Source: Carnegiea gigantea (taxonomy: Eukaryota > Streptophyta > Magnoliopsida > Caryophyllales > Cactaceae). From it: 64,000 bases of DNA. The notes beneath the pieces are model-generated. The model worked only from the letters and a program-made list of their open reading frames with translations. It did not search any database and was not told the DNA's origin. Each line of letters begins with the position of its first letter. Position 1 is the stretch's first letter. Of this stretch, positions 11,838-23,400 are shown piece after piece. The DNA lies in assembly GCA_029747015.1 (NCBI GenBank), contig JAKOGI010000009.1, forward strand, positions 1,257,501 through 1,321,500, read 5' to 3'. A program made the translations under genes and the position numbers.

Positions 11838-13634
11838 TCATTTTATTTTTTGGACTGATGAATGTAGACGTGAACGGACGTACTATACAATGCATTTGGG
11901 ATTGTCTTGATTTCTTGGCTTTAGGCCCTAAGCTATCTATTCCATCTAGGTCGATTATATTTCCATTTGCGAGGTGGTTCCTTCACTTCTTTGGGATCGA
12001 GTTGTTTTTTATAAGCCCATAAGGGAGTTAATTAGCTAGCAGTTTGGGGTTTATTAGATCGCCGCTAAGAGATTTGATTGTTAGGCATTTGAGTTTTAAA
12101 AGTACTACTAGCGTTTAGCTATGTTTTACTTTACATGTCTTCATTCTTTGGTTGTCCTTTTTGTATTGTTTATCTCTTGACTAATAATAATCGAAAAAAC
12201 AATAAAAGCACCAGTTATATTCGTGAAAAAAAGTATCTCTTTTAGTTGAATAACATGTTTAGTTATTTCTAAATTGAAAGTGATAGAAATCCAAACACGT
12301 AGTAAAATGCCAATCCAATCATCCATACAGTATTAATAATTTCGACATTTACTTCCAAAAAAACAAAAACAAAATCAACATGGGTCTAATTTGGTTGAAA
12401 TGCCTCTTGCGGACCAAGTTGAGTGAAATGAGGGCTTTGACGAGCGACTTGAAGAAGCTCGAAATCATCAGACATCTCGGTACGTCTCCAAGCTGACAAA
12501 CAAAGTTCCTTCCTCCAATCTTCTAGGCGTGGAAAACCCACCATGTCTGAGAATTTGTCACAGTATTATTACTAAAAGTTACCAGGAAAAATTGTAAATC
12601 GACTTAAAGTGACCCATATCTGATTGCCCATGAAAATGGGCTGAGTCAAACCTGGCTCATTCCCTGACAACACCTCAAGTCATCTCAAATCCTTAGTTGG
12701 CCAAGCTCTAACCTATGGAATTTCCCAATTCTGCTCAGTTAAGTTTGTGTATTTATTTTCAAAGGAGCCATAGTCCATAACGCACATATCGGCATTTTAA
12801 CTTTAAAGCACGTACTTATTGTTTTTAAATTTGATGTTATATGTAGGCTTTTAAAATTTCAAAAAAAAAGTATTTGAAATCAATTATGTAAAGATTCAAG
12901 TCACATAGAAATTGAGCACAATGTCAAGTCTCGAATAGGCTCAGACTCCAGTTTGAACATGTCTGAATCAGTCAAAACTTAGCTCAAACTCGTGGGACCG
13001 GCACGAATACTTAACAAATCAATCTAAACCTAATGAAACTTGAACTCAACTCGGCTTGAATACATCCCTAATTCCGAACTGATCAACAGAAAATCCCAAA
13101 CTTCAACAAATTGAGAAGAAAGGCTGTGGATTTACCTCAAAATAAGCAATGTCCTTCCTCCTGGGGATGGCAATGTTCTCTCCCCTGGGAACACCTCAGC
13201 TATCCATTTTGCTTGTGACTCAAAGAAAGGGAACCCTTATTATCTATAAATTATGTTCAATTCATGATCATTTAATAAAATCAAAGCCATCATATTTGTC
13301 AGAAATTATATTGTTTTGACATATATATAAATTAGTAAATTTCAAGCAAAGGTTTCTCATTTCGCCCTAATAATTTCGAATTGGCTGATAATGATAATAT
13401 AAAAGTACGCAACCACTAGCATGAGTGTCATGTGATCTACGATCTCTCTAATTATACTCCATGGAATGTAATGCCTTGTACTTCATCATAGTATAATCAT
13501 CAGAGTTTGGTTTCATCGGAGATAACTAGTCTCTAATTTCGTTAGAAAATACAAAGATAGGTTCAATAATATAAATTTAAATGAGTTTTAATTCTTTTTT
13601 TAAAAAAAGGTTAAACATTAGCGAGTGAAAATAC

Positions 13635-13854
13635 TAGGGTTGTCAAAGTCTGACCCGACCCGAGTTTACTGAGAGAAACACGAACCCGACCCGAACCGAA
13701 CCGATTTCAACCCGAAGTCGACACGATTTGACCGTGTAGTGTGAAAACTTGTTATTTTTCAGTTTTGAGCAAATCTAAGTTATTTTCAAGGCCGACACGA
13801 AATTGACACGTTTATTAAATGGGTCGACCCGACCCGACCCGTTTAACAGTCCTA
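13635..13854. mobile_element. hAT-type MITE with perfect 8-bp TSD
   Basis: Ends TAGGGTTGTCAAA and TTTAACAGTCCTA are inverted repeats. Both flanks read GAAAATAC (13627-13634 and 13855-13862), an exact 8-bp duplication as hAT elements make. The 220-bp interior is rich in ACCCGA units with no coding capacity. It lies in an intron of the FMO pseudogene, just past the GTAAAT donor at 13901. Confidence 0.88.
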
Positions 13855-14877
13855 GAAAATACATTGCAGATGAAGGAATATCGACGGAGTGTGAGATTTA
13901 CCTTGCTCGGAATTCCGACAAAAGAAAGAGAAGGTGGGAACGTGTGTTCATGCAAAGGTCCTACTCTGTTATCATCTACCACAACTATTCCTTTGGTGTC
14001 AAGGAATGGGAATGTGTATGAGTACTTATAATGAGCAAACACCAAGGGTAATATTAATTGGTGTTTTTTAATAGGCTTGTGAGATCTTTCTAGAAGCTCC
14101 TTTAGTCCTATATATTGAAGTGGATCTCACCATGAATTCACTCGTGACAAAATTATATGTGTCCAATTATTATGTCAGACATACTTGGAATTAGAATTGC
14201 CCCAACAATCGAAATAGGGCGGCATCTGCTAATTTTGATTTAAACTTAAATGGATTGTGTTTGAAGGAAATTTGATAGTTACTCAATTAGGACCTCAATT
14301 ATAAGGCCTATTATAGGTCTAAAGGAGTAATTGCATGATTTGACTTAAATAATAAGTTGATGTACTCGTTATCCTACACAAATGACCAAATATTAGACTT
14401 TACACAATTCAAAACTAGCAATAGTGAAACTAACTTTAGTTCAAACCCAAATTGGATGTATCACAATGAAAATTCGAGTGAATTTCACCAATTTGAACAT
14501 AAATGGTCAAAATTTATGCAAGTCAAGATTTGAAATCAGCCTAATCGAACTTTAAAACACATCTATTCGTTAGCAAGTCTATGCATCATAAACAAACTCA
14601 CGATTGAAGGACCAACCCCCCCCCCCGGAAAAAAAAGAACACACTTGAAGTAGGCATGTTCACACCCTAGCCTTAGACCTAAACATTTAGAGGTGAGTCA
14701 TGTCTAGTAGTACCCAGTGCAATATATGATAGCGTCGGCAATGACAGAGGAGCCATCCACAAACAAAACTTGTCCTTCATCTTCAAGACATTCAATCTGC
14801 ACTATTGTCCACAAAAAGACATCCCATCATTAGCTCTTGTAATGTTTGCACTAAAAATTAAGGGTCAACAAAGCTTC

Positions 14878-15429
14878 TGTTGGGTTTAGTGACCCAGATT
14901 CTATTCTTCACAGAGTCCCAGAGAGGCTGGCCACGATCCCTGGCTAAACACGCAAAATCACTAGTCCCAGAGGGCGCCATGGACCATCTGTGGTCCTCAA
15001 CACAGTCCGTGGTGTATGTGGCACCAACGCTACTAATGTTTTCCTCGATTTTGACCTACTGGTAGCTTTATAAGGGACCTCGCCTTGAGCTCCAAAATCA
15101 TCCTCAAGAATCGGCAACACACAAGCAACATTCGAGCATCTAGAAGGTTGCTCTTCTCTTTGATCATCCGATAGTTCCACTATTCTTTTTTTGAGAGAAA
15201 GCATTCTGAGTATATTTGTAATCACTAGTTGATCTCTTCTTAGACCACATCGCTTTGAGATTAATTTTGTACTCTCCCATCACCACAGTGGATTTTTCGC
15301 TAATCGCTACCCCTTGTTTTTCCCGGTTAGGGTTTTTCATGTAAATCTTGGTGTTTGTTCTTTTATCTTGTTATTATCGTATTTTGTGATTTCTTGTTGT
15401 TCTCACTCAAATCCTATCCAATCCTAACA
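14878..15429 (+). repeat. 5' LTR of the copia element
   Basis: Starts TGTTGGGTTTAGTG and ends CCAATCCTAACA. It is 552 bp long and ends just before the primer-binding site. The small open frames in it are not genes. Confidence 0.9.
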
Positions 15430-15431
15430 AG

Positions 15432-15443
15432 TGGTATCAGAGC
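15432..15443 (+). other. Primer-binding site (tRNA-iMet)
   Basis: TGGTATCAGAGC, the exact common plant copia primer-binding sequence, lies two bases after the LTR end. It is not a tRNA gene. Confidence 0.9.
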
Positions 15444-15454
15444 CCAGTAATAGG

Positions 15455-16650
15455 ATGGCAACAGTCATGAAATCCGATGTTCCTAAATTCGATAGGAAGA
15501 TGGGTTTCAGTATTTGGAAGATCTAGATAATGGTCATTCTCACCCAAAATGAGTTAAAGAAAGCTCTTGGTGGCAAAACCAAGAAACCTACTATCATGAC
15601 AGATGAACACTGGGAGAAGCTCGATGAAAAGGCTCTTTCGACGATTCAGTGTGCTTGGCAACTCATGTTCTCCGTGAAGTTCTGGATAAGACCACCATGA
15701 CAGATCTCTAGTTTTGCTTAGAAGTGCTATATATGACCAAGAGCCTAGCAAATAAGATTTATCTAAAGGAATGTCCATACATGTTTTCCATGGCAGAAGG
15801 TACTCCTATCCAAAATCACCTTGATGAGTTCAATTCTATTATTTTTGATCTGAAAAGTCTGGATGTAAAAATCAAGGATGAGGATAAAGCGATATTATTG
15901 GTTGTCTCATTACCCCCTCCTATAAGCACTTCAAGGAAATATTGTTATACAGTAACAATGATACTTTATCTTTTGAGGATGTTAAGTCTAAATTAATGAT
16001 CAAACAAAAATTTGACCTTGAAGTTCTTGCTGAAAAAGGTGAAGCTTTATCAGTGAGGAATGAATCCTTTAGTAAAGGGAACCCCTCTAAATCAAAGTTT
16101 GAGAGATGTAAGTCTAACAAATCCTATCGTTATTATAGAAAGTCAAGCCATGTAATTTCTGAGTGTTTTAAGCTGAAAAACAAGAGGGAAAAAGAAGAAA
16201 ATAATTCACATTCATGGCCTCATGAACCTGTTAAAGCTACCTTTGTTGAATCTGATTCTGATGGTGACGTTTTGTTTGCTACATCTGTTGAAAAGGGGAG
16301 CATTTTTTGATTGGATTCTTGATTTTGGGTGGATCTATCATATGTGTCTTCATAAGGACTAGTTTTCAATATATGATCCAGTTGACTCAAATATTGTTCA
16401 CACGAATAATAATTTCCAATGTATTTTAGCTGGAATCGGTACTATTAAAATCACGACCTATGATGGTGTTGTCAGGACTTTATCTAATATTCCTCACGTT
16501 CCTAACTTGAAGCGTCACCTCATTTCTTTAGACACCCTTAAATCCAAGGAGTGTAAATATTTAGCTGAAGGTGGAGTTTTGAAGGTTTCCAAGGCTACTT
16601 GGATTTTGTTAAAGCTGTCGAGGCAAGAAAGCCTCTATGTCCTGTAAGGA
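15455..16650 (+). pseudogene. Broken copia gag and pre-integrase/protease remnant
   Basis: ATG at 15455 begins MATVMKSDVPKFDRKMGFS, a copia gag start, followed by early stops. Later gag text is readable at 15724-15990 and 15942-16310 in shifted frames (GTPIQNHLDEFNSIIFDLK, then FEDVKSKLMIKQKFDLE). The zinc knuckle reads YRYYRKSSHVISECFKLKNK, with a Tyr where the second Cys belongs. From about 16316 a LDFG..YHMC region (normally LDSG) and LSNIPHVPNLKRHLISLDTL are visible with further stops. No integrase or reverse transcriptase follows. Confidence 0.85.
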
Positions 16651-16912
16651 TCTCCCATCACAGGTTCTATTACTGCCTCTCCTTCCTCTTTTAATGATAT
16701 CTTCACTCATCTATGTTATATTTGGTCAGATTATATGAGGGAGAAAAGTCCATGAAAGTCACTTCCATGTGCTAAGTTTAAGTATCCCTTGAACTCAACT
16801 GGTGTTCGGTTCGCTTAATACTCTTCGGGATCCACCTTACGGGGCTTTACCCTTCGAGGCTCTTTGACGGTGCTCTTTGCTCGTGCTAATGAATTTGGTC
16901 CAAGATGGAGAT

Positions 16913-17440
16913 TGTTAGGCTTAGTGGCTAAATTCTATTCTCCACACAGCCCAGAGGGTTTGGCCACAGTCCGTGGCCAAACGCACAAAATCACTACTCT
17001 TATAGGGCACCACGGGCCGTCATGGTGTGTGCGGCGCCAACGTTGCTAGCGTTTTCTTCGATTTTGACCTACTGATTGCTTTATAAGGGACCTCACCTTT
17101 AGCTCCAAAATCATCCTTAAGGATCATCAACACACAAGCATCATTCGAGCATCTGGAAGGTTGTTCTCCTTTTTGATTAGCCAATAGTTCCAGTATTCTT
17201 ATTTTGAGAGAGAGCGTTCTGACTTAATTTGTAATTACTAGTTGATCTTTTCTTATGGCACATCGCTCTGAGATCAATTCTATACTATCCCATTATCATA
17301 TTAGATTTTTCGCTCATTGTTGCCCGTGGTTTTTCCCATTAAGGGTTTTCCACATAAATATTGGTGTTTCTTCTCTTACCTTGTTATTATCATATTTTGT
17401 AATTCCCTTTTTTTCACTCAAATACTAACCGATCCTAATA
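16913..17440 (+). repeat. 3' LTR of the copia element
   Basis: Starts TGTTAGGCTTAGTG directly after the purine tract and ends GATCCTAATA, with CA changed to TA at the edge. It is 528 bp and co-linear with the 5' LTR. Confidence 0.9.
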
Positions 17441-17533
17441 GTTTCATCGAGAATATTGCACCAATGTAGATATCAATCAGTTAAGTTGATAAAATCTTTG
17501 AAAATTGCTACTAAAGATTTAAGTTATGATCTT

Positions 17534-17567
17534 GTCTATATTTATGTATATATGTGTGTATGTGTAT

Positions 17568-17661
<94 letters not shown>

Positions 17662-17785
17662 TCATACATACATATGTGTGTATGTATATTTGTTTGTGTG
17701 CATGCATGCGTGTGTGAGCGTGTGCGCGTGCGCACACACACACACACATATATATATGTGTGTGTGTGTGTGTATATATATATAT
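17534..17785. repeat. (TA)n microsatellite with TG/CA flanks
   Basis: A TA run of about 90 bp (about 17565-17655) is followed by mixed ATGTGTG and CACACACA tracts to 17785. It lies in the disrupted intron of the FMO pseudogene; frames through it are not genes. Confidence 0.95.
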
Positions 17786-18135
17786 CACCAATGATCAATA
17801 CTTCATATATAAGGTTGGAAATGATCGAAAAGACACCTAACTGTGGGTTACTTCAATTTGATTAGTTTTGGACTAGATTGATGAAACATTTAGAGCAAAT
17901 TGGATAGTTATAGGAATTTTAGATAGAATTGATCAATCAACACTAGATCATTAGTGAAACATATTTAGAACTAGTTTGATGACTTCAGTTCAATGTTATT
18001 AGAATTAGGTGAAGAATCGAGTTTCATATTTTAAAAAATAAAAGATTTTTCTACCTTAGGGCAAAGATGTAAATTTTCATGCTTAAGCAATGACCTTGGC
18101 CAAACCCTCAGAAATATAAAGGGATTTAACATTAA

Positions 18136-18539
18136 GGGTCTGTTCTTTTCGTTGGAAATTAGTGTAGTTGGTTGAAGTGAGTTGAAATGGAAATTTTTGG
18201 TTAAAATGGGTTAAAATACGTTGAAATTGGTTGAAATTGGTTGAAGATGGTGTTTTTTTATATGATGGGTAGAATTTGGCTAAAATAGTGGGTTGAAGTT
18301 GGTTGAAGTAAGTTAAATTTGGTATTTTTTTTATAAAATGGTAAAAGTTGGTTAAAATAGTAGGTCGAAATTGGATGAAGTGAATTGAACTTGGTATATT
18401 TTTTATACAATGGATAGAAATCGGTAAAAATAGTGGTTTGAAGTGGGTTAAAGTTGATTGAAGTTGGTATTTTTTTATTGCAATTCATAAAGTGGATTGA
18501 ACTGGATAAATTAGATTTACCAACGAAAAGAACAGGGCC
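18136..18539. mobile_element. MITE, GGTTGAAGT-repeat family, in FMO exon 2, TSD TAA
   Basis: Left end GGGTCTGTTCTTTTCGTTGG and right end CCAACGAAAAGAACAGGGCC form inverted repeats. TAA flanks both sides (18133-18135 and 18540-18542). Removing the 404-bp element plus one TAA restores the FMO frame from VYL to NVKSLYISEGL, which fixes the ends exactly. The interior is GGTTGAAGT/GGTTGAAAT units and ATTTTTTTAT spacers. Confidence 0.93.
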
Positions 18540-19649
18540 TAAGGTAGACTTGCTTTGCTATTCCAGCTTTTTCCATAGGTATATCATGTCCATTCATTGA
18601 ATTTCCTACTACCACCACCTCCTACAAGATCAATAAGCAATTCAATTTGTTGCACTACTTGGTTATGCTACAAGAAAGATAAATCTTTAAAACAAAATAG
18701 TTTAATTTTAAATAAATGCAAGTTAATTAGAGTTCAAATGGAGAAATAGCTTGTGATAAATGATACATATTTGCATGTGCTCGTAATTTTGGCCATTTTC
18801 TAAGAAAATATGCTTACACTTAATTATTGTGGTACCTTAGTTTCCCAGAAATAATCTAATTAAATTGTTTGGATTACCTCATTGCAAAATGGCTCTGAAA
18901 TTCGATACCTTGACACATGCATGTAGAGAAATCCCCCCCCCCCCAAAAAAAAAAAAGTTTGAAGTGAGCTAATCTAACACGCACACTTGAAGTAAATTTG
19001 ATAATTGAACCCAGAAAAAAAAAGAAAAAAAAGGCTCATTTTACTATCCCCAAAAGGGTACTTTACTTATAAATTTCCAAACCTTGAATTGGAGTCAAAG
19101 AAAAGATAACCTACCTAAAGTCTTGCATGCTTGAAACGAGACATGAATTCACACACACATACATACATCGATACATGCGCACCTTTAATAGTGGGCAACC
19201 GAGGTTGAGAATATAGTGATCGGAGGCAACAGCCACCACGTCAAACAGAACAACTCTTCAATCGCCGTCTCCACCCTCACATCCCTGCTCTTCACCACCC
19301 ACCTCAGCCTACAGTCATCAGAATCTGGCACGAAAGTGACATACTCAACCTAGTATTGAACCTAATCATGCCCCAGCCCCTCAACCCAAAATGGTCACAA
19401 AAACCCTTGAGATGTACAAAAAGAGTTCCCTATGGCTAGGAAGTCTCCTCATATCCCTACCCTTCTTCTCCACAAAAGGGACCAGAAGTCAGTGTACCCC
19501 ATAATTTCCCTAGGGGAGGTCAGCCTTAGGGACTCATGAATGCTACTGTGAACTTCAATTGCCCTTCCTAAGGGATCCTCCCCTTCCACTTTAGGGTTAT
19601 AGAGCCATTGCCATCCTCTATCATGGTTTTGCTCCATCACTACCACTTT

Positions 19650-19856
19650 GGGCCTGCTCTTTTCATGGGTAAATTGAGCTGAGTAAACGGATGAAGTGGG
19701 TTGAAGTAGGTTGATGTGGGTTGAAGTGGGTTGAAGTAGGTTGATGTGGATTGAAATGATAAATTGAACTTGGTTAAAATAGTAAAAATAGATTGAAATA
19801 GATTGAAATAGGTTAAGGTTGATATTTTGAAATTTACCCACGAAAATAACATGCCC
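19650..19856. mobile_element. Short MITE of the same family in FMO exon 1, TSD TTT
   Basis: Left end GGGCCTGCTCTTTTCATGGG and right end CCCACGAAAATAACATGCCC are inverted repeats. TTT lies on both sides (19647-19649 and 19857-19859). Excision of 207 bp plus one TTT joins RKEGHK to VVVMEQN, the normal FMO sequence. The interior has GGTTGAAGTAGGTTGATGT-type units. Confidence 0.92.
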
Positions 19857-19958
19857 TTTGTGCCCTTCTTTCCTCAGCTCCCGAGCCACCATTAGGCCTG
19901 ATGGGCGGGCCCCTATCACACACACATTCTTGGTTTGGTGCTTTATGTCTCTAACCAT

Positions 19959-20420
19959 GGTGGCTTACTAGCTTGGTTTATATTTTTTATGAACTTTGTT
20001 TTTTTTTTGGGGGGGGGGGAGTGAGGGGGAAGAAGGGGAGGTTTTAGTATTTTTTTTGAAGTTTTAGTATCTCTAAAGAGTAGGATGTTTTCATGTGGGG
20101 TCCATTCAGAATAGGTGTGGTAATAGATTGAATATGCAATTTGGCTGTGGGTCTAAAAACATTTATTCGCACGATTAAGCTGAATCGGGCAAAATAAAAA
20201 AATTCAATTACATAATATATGAAGTAGCTAAAATTTAATTTAAACGTAGAGATAGTTATTTTTTATAAGGAATTGTAGAATCAAATTGAAATAAGTAATC
20301 GATAAATAAATTTAAATTTTGTACCCCCTTAAAATTCATGTGAAAATTTTAATTTTCATGACAAAGGAAAAAAAAACCACTAATATGCAACGTGGACAAT
20401 AAAATATTGCAACTCCTACA
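19959..20420. other. Upstream flank of the FMO pseudogene, nothing else recognised
   Basis: AT-rich, with a T10G11 run near 20000-20020. No further coding sequence seen. Confidence 0.4.
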
Positions 20421-23400
20421 TTTTTTTTTTTTTGGGTGCAAAAGAGGGGCTACACCCCTAAAATAAATATTATTACTTCAAGTTTCTAGGCCAGGCGGCC
20501 TCAACAAAATCTGCATGTAGCGCATCTAGGATTTCCTTAGGCGGAGAATCGAAATAAGTAGCTCCTACATCACTTGTAATACCTAAATTTGCAAATTTGT
20601 CCGCTACTTGATTTGCCTCCCTGTAGCAATGCGTGACCTTGATTTCCCAGTCGGTTCGCTCCATTAAGTTTTTGCACTGTGTGATAAGCAGCTTGTGAAT
20701 GGGGTTCCAAGACCCATTGCCGCGGAGCATGCCAACCACAATCACTGAATCCACTCGGAGCCAGATCTTCTTCAACCCCAAAGCCCATGCCATCCTCAAG
20801 CCACGGAGCGCTGCTTTGAGCTCCGCCTTGACCGATGTACAGTCCCCAAAGTTCTCCGCAAAGCCTTTAATCCACTCTCCCCGATCACCCCGTAATATCC
20901 CCCCCAGTGGCCACTTCGGGGTTTCCTTCAGCCCCCCGTTAGTATTTAAAAGAGCCCAACCTGCCGGTGGAGCTTTTCAACGTATGAGAGTCTTGGCGGT
21001 GTCATTGTTGCTTTTCAGGGTGAAGGGATGCTTCATTTGAAAAGCATAGATGATGTCCTTGAATCGAGTTAGCACAAAACCCCCTTTCTCTGCTGGGATA
21101 TCTCCTTCCTGATGAAAGCAACGGGCATTACGCCACTTCCATATATACCACATGGTGATGAGAAATTTGGTTGGCCATTCCTCGTCGCTGTGCATAGTCC
21201 TTACATTCAGTTCAACCCATGCGTTACAGGAGGCGGATGAGGCCAGGGAACACATACCTTGAATCGCAAGCCACCGCCACACATCCCGCGCCTGAGGACA
21301 ATCTCGTAGGGCATGGATCACCGACTCACACCCTGCTCCACACGCACCATAGTTGGGGTCCATGGTTAATCCTCGACGGGCTCCGTTCTCATTGGACAGA
21401 ACTTTATTGTGGAGGGTAAGCCAAGCAAATACCCGGATTCGTTGCGACGCTTTCACCTTCCACACCCATGACCAGTTTTCCTCCCTCAATGTCGCGAGCT
21501 CCTCTTGAATGATGCTGATTGCAGCTTGGAGTTTGAGTTTGCCATCGTTATCCTCAACCCAGTAGTAGTTGTCCTCCAGCCCCTTTTCTAAGACTTCAAA
21601 GGTTGCAATTTGTGCCAGGACTGGGTGCGGAAGAAAGTCAGCAAATTCATCCCACTTCCAACCCCCTTGGTCATCCTAGTAGTCATGAACCCGCTTCTCC
21701 AACTCAGCTGCCGGCACATATTGCGTGGCAAAGATGAGTAAAGGAGACGGCTCAGCCCATTGGTCTAGCCAGAACCGAGTCTTCCTTCCATCCCTAAGCG
21801 CCATAGCCATGTTGTTCTTCACGAGCAACCACTGCTCCGTTATCCCCTTCCATAGGTGGGAGTGCCGCGGTGCAATGGGGGGGGTGGCTTGGTGCAATAG
21901 TTGTCCCCCTCTACAATACTTATAAATAAGCACCCTAGCCCAAACCCTAATGGGCTCAATTATAATTCGCCAGCCCAGCTTCGCTAGAGACACCCCATTT
22001 AGGTCTCTCATGGCCGGAATCCCTAGCCCACCCACCTTCTGGCGTCGTGTGACAAGCAGCCAAGGTGCGAGGTGTAACTTTCGCTCGGTCAAGGTCCCTC
22101 CCCATAAGAAACGACGTATTTTTCAATCCACCTCATCGCATATTGATTTAGGTAATCTGGTTGTTTGTTATAACATATGCTAGAATCGTGCTGACCTTGG
22201 ACCGGATTAAGGTAATTCGACCAGCTAACGAGAGACATTTACTTTTTCAACCCGCTAATCGTTTATCGACTCTGTCAACAACGGACTGATAAGTGCTCCG
22301 ATTTACTTCCCATGCAACGTGGGCACCCCTAGATATTGGCCCAAATCCTCCGTTCTCGGCATATCCAGAACTGCACAGACTTGCTCCGTCAAGTGGGCAT
22401 CAGTATTTGTGGAAAAGTAGATGCTAGATTTCGCGCTACTTATCTTTTGTCCAGAAGCCGTACAGAATCGGCTTAAGAAGTTCTTGATGACTCCTGCTTG
22501 CTCAATCGATGCCTCCGTGAAAAATACCACGTCGTCGGCAAACATAAGGTGTGAAATTTCAGGCACTCTACGACTCGTAGGGAATGGGTGCCATCGTCCC
22601 TGTGACACCTCTCGTTCAATCATCTAAGCTAACCGCTCTATGCAGGCTACAAAGAGGTATGGCGAGAGGGGATCACCTTGTCGTATACCGCGTGTAGGTT
22701 TAAATTTTTCCGTTGGCTCTCCATTCCATAAAATGCTCATGGTACAAGTGGTTATGCATCACATTATTACGTGCACTAGTTCTTGCGGTATATGCATGTC
22801 TTCAAGTGTGTCATGCCCAAACGCCCATCGGAGTCTATCATATGCTTTCTCAAGATCGATTTTTATGGTCATCTAGCCTTTCCGCCCCTTTTTCAATCGC
22901 ATAATATGCATGATTTCTTACATAATGACAATGTTATCCCCAATTTGACGTCCCGGGACAAAGCTCGACTGAAATGGGAAAATTGGCTCGGGAAGGACCA
23001 ACCTCAACCGATTGACAATGCATTTGGTTATTAGTTTATATGCCACATTGCACAGTCCAATGGGCTGAAACTGAGTAACCAGATGCGGGTTTGGGATTTT
23101 TGGAATGAGGGAAATAAAAATGTCATTGAGATCCGATGGCATCTCCCTCCCTCCCAGCACCCCCAACACAGCCTCACATACATGCTTACCTACGAGGTTC
23201 CAGTATTGCTGGAAGAAGTAGGCATGGAACCCATCTGATCCTGGCACTTTCAGAGCCGACATAGTTTTGAGAGCCTCTACTACCTCCCTTCCCGTAAAAG
23301 GCTCTGCCAACGCTCGTTCCTGGGCCCCTGTAATGTGTGGAAATAGACCCTGTTCCAACGCCTCTATTGTATCCAAGGGTTGTTCCTCATAGTATAATCC

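Larger units (their letters stand above)
14878..17440 (+). mobile_element. Ty1/copia LTR retrotransposon, internally deleted
   Basis: Two LTRs frame the element. The primer-binding site follows the left LTR, and a purine-rich AAGATGGAGAT tract precedes the right LTR. Flanks are GCTTC (14873-14877) and GTTTC (17441-17445), a 5-bp target duplication with one C-to-T change. The interior is only about 1.5 kb and holds broken gag plus a protease-side fragment; integrase, reverse transcriptase and RNase H are missing, so it is non-autonomous. In one 82-bp aligned stretch of the two LTRs I counted 8 differences, so the insertion is not recent. It lies in an intron of the FMO pseudogene, in opposite orientation. 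Confidence 0.9.
12386..19958 (-). pseudogene. Flavin-containing monooxygenase (FMO GS-OX-like) pseudogene broken by transposons
   Basis: Exons can be followed in family order on the minus strand. Exon 1 (19958-19183) starts MVRDIKHQTKNVCVIGA, has RPSGLMVARELRKEGHK and VVVMEQNHDRGWQWLYNP, and ends in frameshifted YSQPRLPTIKG text. Exon 2 (about 18630-18055): VVGNSMNGHDIPMEKAGIAK, then NVKSLYISEGLAKVIA. Exon 3 (14796-14714): IECLEDEGQVLFVDGS, IADAIIYCTG. Exon 4 (14024-13902): YSYTFPFLDTKGIVVVDD. The next exon (13243-13136): GFPFFESQAKWIAEV. Last exon (12571-12386): CDKFSDMVGFPRLEDWRKEL, ending HFTQLGPQEAFQPN. Damage: the GxGPSG FAD motif reads GARPSG, GGQW reads GWQW, several frameshifts and stops, a shortened start of exon 2, MITEs inside exons 1 and 2, and copia and hAT insertions in introns. 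Most splice sites are still intact. The family S-oxygenates glucosinolate-type or other thio compounds with FAD and NADPH; this copy cannot. Confidence 0.88.

Noticed and set aside
12890..13075. A full hAT element (GGGATGTATTCAAGCCGAG-like end near 13070)
   Set aside because: One end looks hAT-like but I found no partner end or 8-bp duplication, so it is not listed as a feature.
15432..15443. tRNA-like sequence
   Set aside because: Only the 12-base primer-binding site complementary to tRNA-iMet; there is no cloverleaf.
17511..17865. Open frames over the TA/TG tract
   Set aside because: Same reason: microsatellite translation inside a disrupted pseudogene intron.
19449..19958. 169-aa intact FMO-like gene
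   Set aside because: The frame is open only because a MITE reads through; FAD motif mutated, later exons frameshifted, so it is a pseudogene fragment.
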